From: RHLJ01 sp048058975
Lineage (GTDB): Bacteria > Bacteroidota > Rhodothermia > Balneolales > Balneolaceae
Assembly: GCA_048058975.1 (NCBI GenBank)
Contig: JBLLNP010000022.1
Location: 23,840-87,839, forward strand
Length of the DNA: 64,000 nt
Reading direction: 5' to 3'
Below are positions 62,069 to 64,000 of the stretch, in pieces. A model generated the notes under the pieces. That model saw only the letters and a list, made by a program, of their open reading frames with translations, searched no databases and was not told the origin of the DNA. Numbering within the stretch: the stretch's first letter is position 1; the number at the start of each line of letters is the position of its first letter. A program made the translations under genes and the position numbers.

Positions 62069-62501
62069 TTTGGATGATAAATCACAAAATATTAATTCTT
62101 TCGAAGACCTGCTGGTTTGGCAGAAGTGCAAAAAACTTCGCCAGAGCATTTCAAAGTTTTGTGATACTCTGCCAAAAAATGAGGAGTATAGGTTAAAGGA
62201 TCAGCTTATTCGCGCATCACGCTCTGTTACAGCAAATATAGCAGAGGGTTATGGCCGCTTTCATTTCCAAGAAAACATCCAGTATTGCAGACAGGCACGA
62301 GGCTCTCTTTATGAAGTTTTGGATCATTTAAGTTGTGCATTGGATGAAGGGTATATTTCACAAGAAGATTTCGATAAGTATAAAATTTCAGTGATCAATT
62401 GTATTCAAATAATAAATGGATATATCAATTATCTAAAATCTGCTAAAGTAAACTTTGTGAAAGAGGAATCGATCAATTACACTTTAACGAATAACGAATA
62501 A
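62061..62501 (+). CDS. Four-helix bundle protein (23S rRNA intervening-sequence/S23 family)
   Basis: A 146-residue helical protein. SFEDLLVWQKCKKLRQSI, LPKNEEYRLKDQLIRASRSV, TANIAEGYGRF and CRQARGSLYEVLDHL match the S23/IVP four-helix family (TIGR02436), related to Avd proteins. Family members occur inside 23S rRNA insertions and as scattered single genes; function unclear. The TTG start lies in the last octamer repeat copy and the TAA in the heptamer repeat. It interrupts the recF-DUF721 pair. Confidence 0.9.
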   Translation: MNRLDDKSQNINSFEDLLVWQKCKKLRQSISKFCDTLPKNEEYRLKDQLIRASRSVTANIAEGYGRFHFQENIQYCRQARGSLYEVLDHLSCALDEGYISQEDFDKYKISVINCIQIINGYINYLKSAKVNFVKEESINYTLTNNE

Positions 62502-62527
62502 CGAATAACGAATAACGAATAACGAAT
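62486..62527. repeat. Heptamer tandem repeat, AACGAAT x 6
   Basis: Six perfect copies, 42 bases. They hold the TAA of the four-helix gene and end at the TTG start of the DUF721 gene. Unrelated in unit to the octamer on the other side. Confidence 0.96.
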
Positions 62528-62820
62528 TGCGTTTCGACAAACCAAAATCTCTTAGCACAGCCTTACAGGATTTTCTGGATAAGTTTCCTCAAAAGAAAAA
62601 ACTGAAACAAGGAATGATACTATCCGCCTGGGAAAGTGTGGTTGGGGAAAGGATTGCCTTTCAAACAGAAGACTTACATTTTGAAGGGGATAAGTTAGTT
62701 TGCAGAGTAAAAAACCCGGTTTGGAGACACGAAATTCATGCAAACCGATTTAACATCGCAAAACGATTAAATGCAAAAGTTAGAGGTCAGGTTGTTGCAG
62801 ATATTATCGTTCGGGGATAG
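62527..62820 (+). CDS. DUF721 (DciA-like) protein
   Basis: A 97-residue protein: LSTALQDFLDKFP, SAWESVVGERIAFQT, LVCRVKNPVWRHEIHANRF and LNAKVRGQVVADIIVRG. These are the DUF721 family landmarks (DciA, loader or partner of the replicative helicase, in many bacteria beside recF). Start TTG 62527 directly follows the heptamer repeat; an in-frame TAA lies seven codons upstream. No Shine-Dalgarno remains. Confidence 0.85.
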   Translation: MRFDKPKSLSTALQDFLDKFPQKKKLKQGMILSAWESVVGERIAFQTEDLHFEGDKLVCRVKNPVWRHEIHANRFNIAKRLNAKVRGQVVADIIVRG

Positions 62821-62855
62821 TTGTATTAACCATAGTGTGATTCTATATTCATTTT

Positions 62856-63869
62856 ATGTCGGCTGAGCTAAAAGAAACACTTCTGGAACGCGTAAAACGT
62901 ATTTTTAAATTTGGGATTCCTCCCGGAACCACTGAAGACGATATGCGTGCAGCCCGCAGAGAACGTATCGCGGTTTTTGCCGTTGCGTATATTATGGCCA
63001 TGAGTTTATGGTTTATTGTGAATCTGAATGGAGATTACAATATCAGTATTAATGTACCGATTGAGTCTGGAAGCATCCCAACTGATATGGCTCTTGTTGA
63101 TGATCTCCCTGAATTTGTTCAGGTTGAGGTAAGCGGAGACGGCTGGAAACTGGTAAGCCTCTTCAATAATCCTCCAAGCGTTATTGTGGATGTGACTGAA
63201 GGAGAGGTAAACTTATTTGATCAGGTAAGGCAACGTTTTACGGTAGAACAAGATGTTTCGGTGATGAAAGTTCAGCCTTTGGTTGTGAACATCGGATTGG
63301 AGCCTAAAATCTCAAAGCAGGTTCCAATCCGTTTGAATACAGACATTCAATTTATGACGCGATATGGTTTGATTGGGCAACCAGTTATTTCCCCTGATAG
63401 TATTACTATTACCGGCGCTTCGTCTCAGGTTGCGGATATTACCGAATGGGTGATTCCTGATACACTTGCATTGACCAATGTTCGGGACGATATCGCACTT
63501 ACTATTCCTATTCAACCGATTGATCCTTTAATTGAGCCTTCTTTGGAAGAGATCAGTTTTTCCGCAAATGTTTCCGAGTTTACGGAAGGGGAGACCAGTG
63601 TGTATATCAGAACCCGTGGTTTGCCTCGTGGACAGGTCATCAACTACAATCCTTCAGCGGTATTGATCCGGTTTGATGTGCCTTTGGAACAGTACACGGA
63701 AATCCAGAATATTCGTCCGTATGAAGTATATGTGCCATACTCAGAAATCCTGGAAGATTCTACGGGCTTTGTGACTCCTGATATTGAGCTAACAGCTACC
63801 CAATACCAAATCAAACTTCGGAGTTTCCAACCAAAGGCGGTGGCCTACTTTAGCGTGGTCGATCAATAG
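62856..63869 (+). CDS. YbbR/CdaR-like protein
   Basis: A 337-residue membrane-anchored protein: an Arg/Glu-rich cytoplasmic N-terminus, one transmembrane helix (res 44-63), then four YbbR-type beta repeats. SINVPIESGSIPTDMALV, PEFVQVEVSGDGWKL, KISKQVPIRLNTDI and SPDSITITGASSQVADI mark the repeats. Homologues (CdaR) regulate the c-di-AMP cyclase; no cyclase gene is in view here. Confidence 0.85.
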   Translation: MSAELKETLLERVKRIFKFGIPPGTTEDDMRAARRERIAVFAVAYIMAMSLWFIVNLNGDYNISINVPIESGSIPTDMALVDDLPEFVQVEVSGDGWKLVSLFNNPPSVIVDVTEGEVNLFDQVRQRFTVEQDVSVMKVQPLVVNIGLEPKISKQVPIRLNTDIQFMTRYGLIGQPVISPDSITITGASSQVADITEWVIPDTLALTNVRDDIALTIPIQPIDPLIEPSLEEISFSANVSEFTEGETSVYIRTRGLPRGQVINYNPSAVLIRFDVPLEQYTEIQNIRPYEVYVPYSEILEDSTGFVTPDIELTATQYQIKLRSFQPKAVAYFSVVDQ

Positions 63870-63884
63870 TTTTAAATTTTAGTT

Positions 63885-64000
63885 ATGGAAAAAGATACAG
63901 AAGCGCAGATACTGCAAGCTGCAAAAAAAGTATTCTTGAGGAAGGGATTTGATGGGGCAAGAATGCAGGAAATAGCTGATGAAGCTAAAATCAATAAGTC
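63885..64000 (+). CDS. TetR/AcrR-family regulator (3' end outside window)
   Basis: Only the first 38 residues are visible: AQILQAAKKVFLRKGFDGAR and MQEIADEAKINKS, the TetR DNA-binding HTH. It starts ATG 63885, 15 bases after the YbbR gene. Confidence 0.85.
   Translation, partial: MEKDTEAQILQAAKKVFLRKGFDGARMQEIADEAKINK

Noticed and set aside
61965..62527. Diversity-generating retroelement, because S23-family proteins resemble Avd
   Set aside because: No reverse transcriptase and no template/variable repeat pair were seen in the window.

Overview
The window looks like ordinary chromosome from a Balneolota/Rhodothermota-type bacterium (Balneola or Gracilimonas relatives). This is an inference from gene content. 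Three large secreted proteins end in the NPFNPTT-type C-terminal sorting domain of type IX secretion. There is a DUF2911 protein, a DUF4834-like protein, a CotH/lamin-tail protein pair, a permease fused to an M1 peptidase, a LytS/LytTR two-component pair and a TPP-riboswitch-controlled TonB-dependent receptor. Many starts are TTG or GTG. The base composition is AT-leaning, and the two intact tRNA genes lack an encoded CCA.

Layout. 1-5 kb: an SDR cut by the window edge, a cardiolipin-synthase-like PLD enzyme, two tiny membrane proteins, an S41 protease, DUF2461, a truncated DUF3052-like ORF and an alpha/beta hydrolase. 5-14 kb, minus strand: an ABC ATPase with a permease/M1 fusion, then an amidase-mscS-alanine-dehydrogenase-like cluster whose last gene is split in two frames. 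14-19 kb: cold-shock protein, VOC proteins, a DUF4402-like secreted protein, tRNA-Pro with a 3' tRNA remnant and a broken GIY-YIG gene beside it, an Asp/Asn beta-hydroxylase, methylmalonyl-CoA epimerase, and cyclophilin and YwqK lipoproteins. 19-30 kb: DUF4153 and AI-2E membrane proteins, PolX, and trypsin-like, M14 and M28 peptidases.

29.6-38 kb is the most accessory-looking part. A REP/MITE-like palindromic element precedes a TPP riboswitch and a TonB receptor, followed by a second repeat patch. A CotH protein is divergent from a three-gene LytS-like/LytS/LytTR operon. In that operon the first kinase has lost its catalytic His and N-box Asn, and a perfect 9-bp direct repeat with a 12-bp spacer lies in the shared upstream region. 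38-44 kb: DUF2911, amidohydrolase, enolase, HAD hydrolase, a probable outer-membrane protein and prmC. 44.3-48.9 kb: a candidate oriC with DnaA boxes, then dnaA-folB-folK-dNK-DUF4834-TPR.

49-64 kb: tRNA-Leu, GH97 glycosidase, lipoprotein, msrA, a 1198-aa CotH protein, a secreted endonuclease I, and a TPR/HTH regulator flanked by two paralogous orphan proteins. The window ends with recF, a four-helix-bundle gene bounded by an octamer and a heptamer tandem repeat, a DciA-like DUF721 protein, a YbbR/CdaR protein and the start of a TetR regulator. The best candidates for undescribed biology are the degenerate-kinase LytTR operon with its putative operator, the repeat-bounded four-helix gene inside the recF-dciA unit, and the TPP riboswitch with mutually exclusive Shine-Dalgarno pairing. 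No CRISPR array, IS transposase, prophage or rRNA gene was seen.
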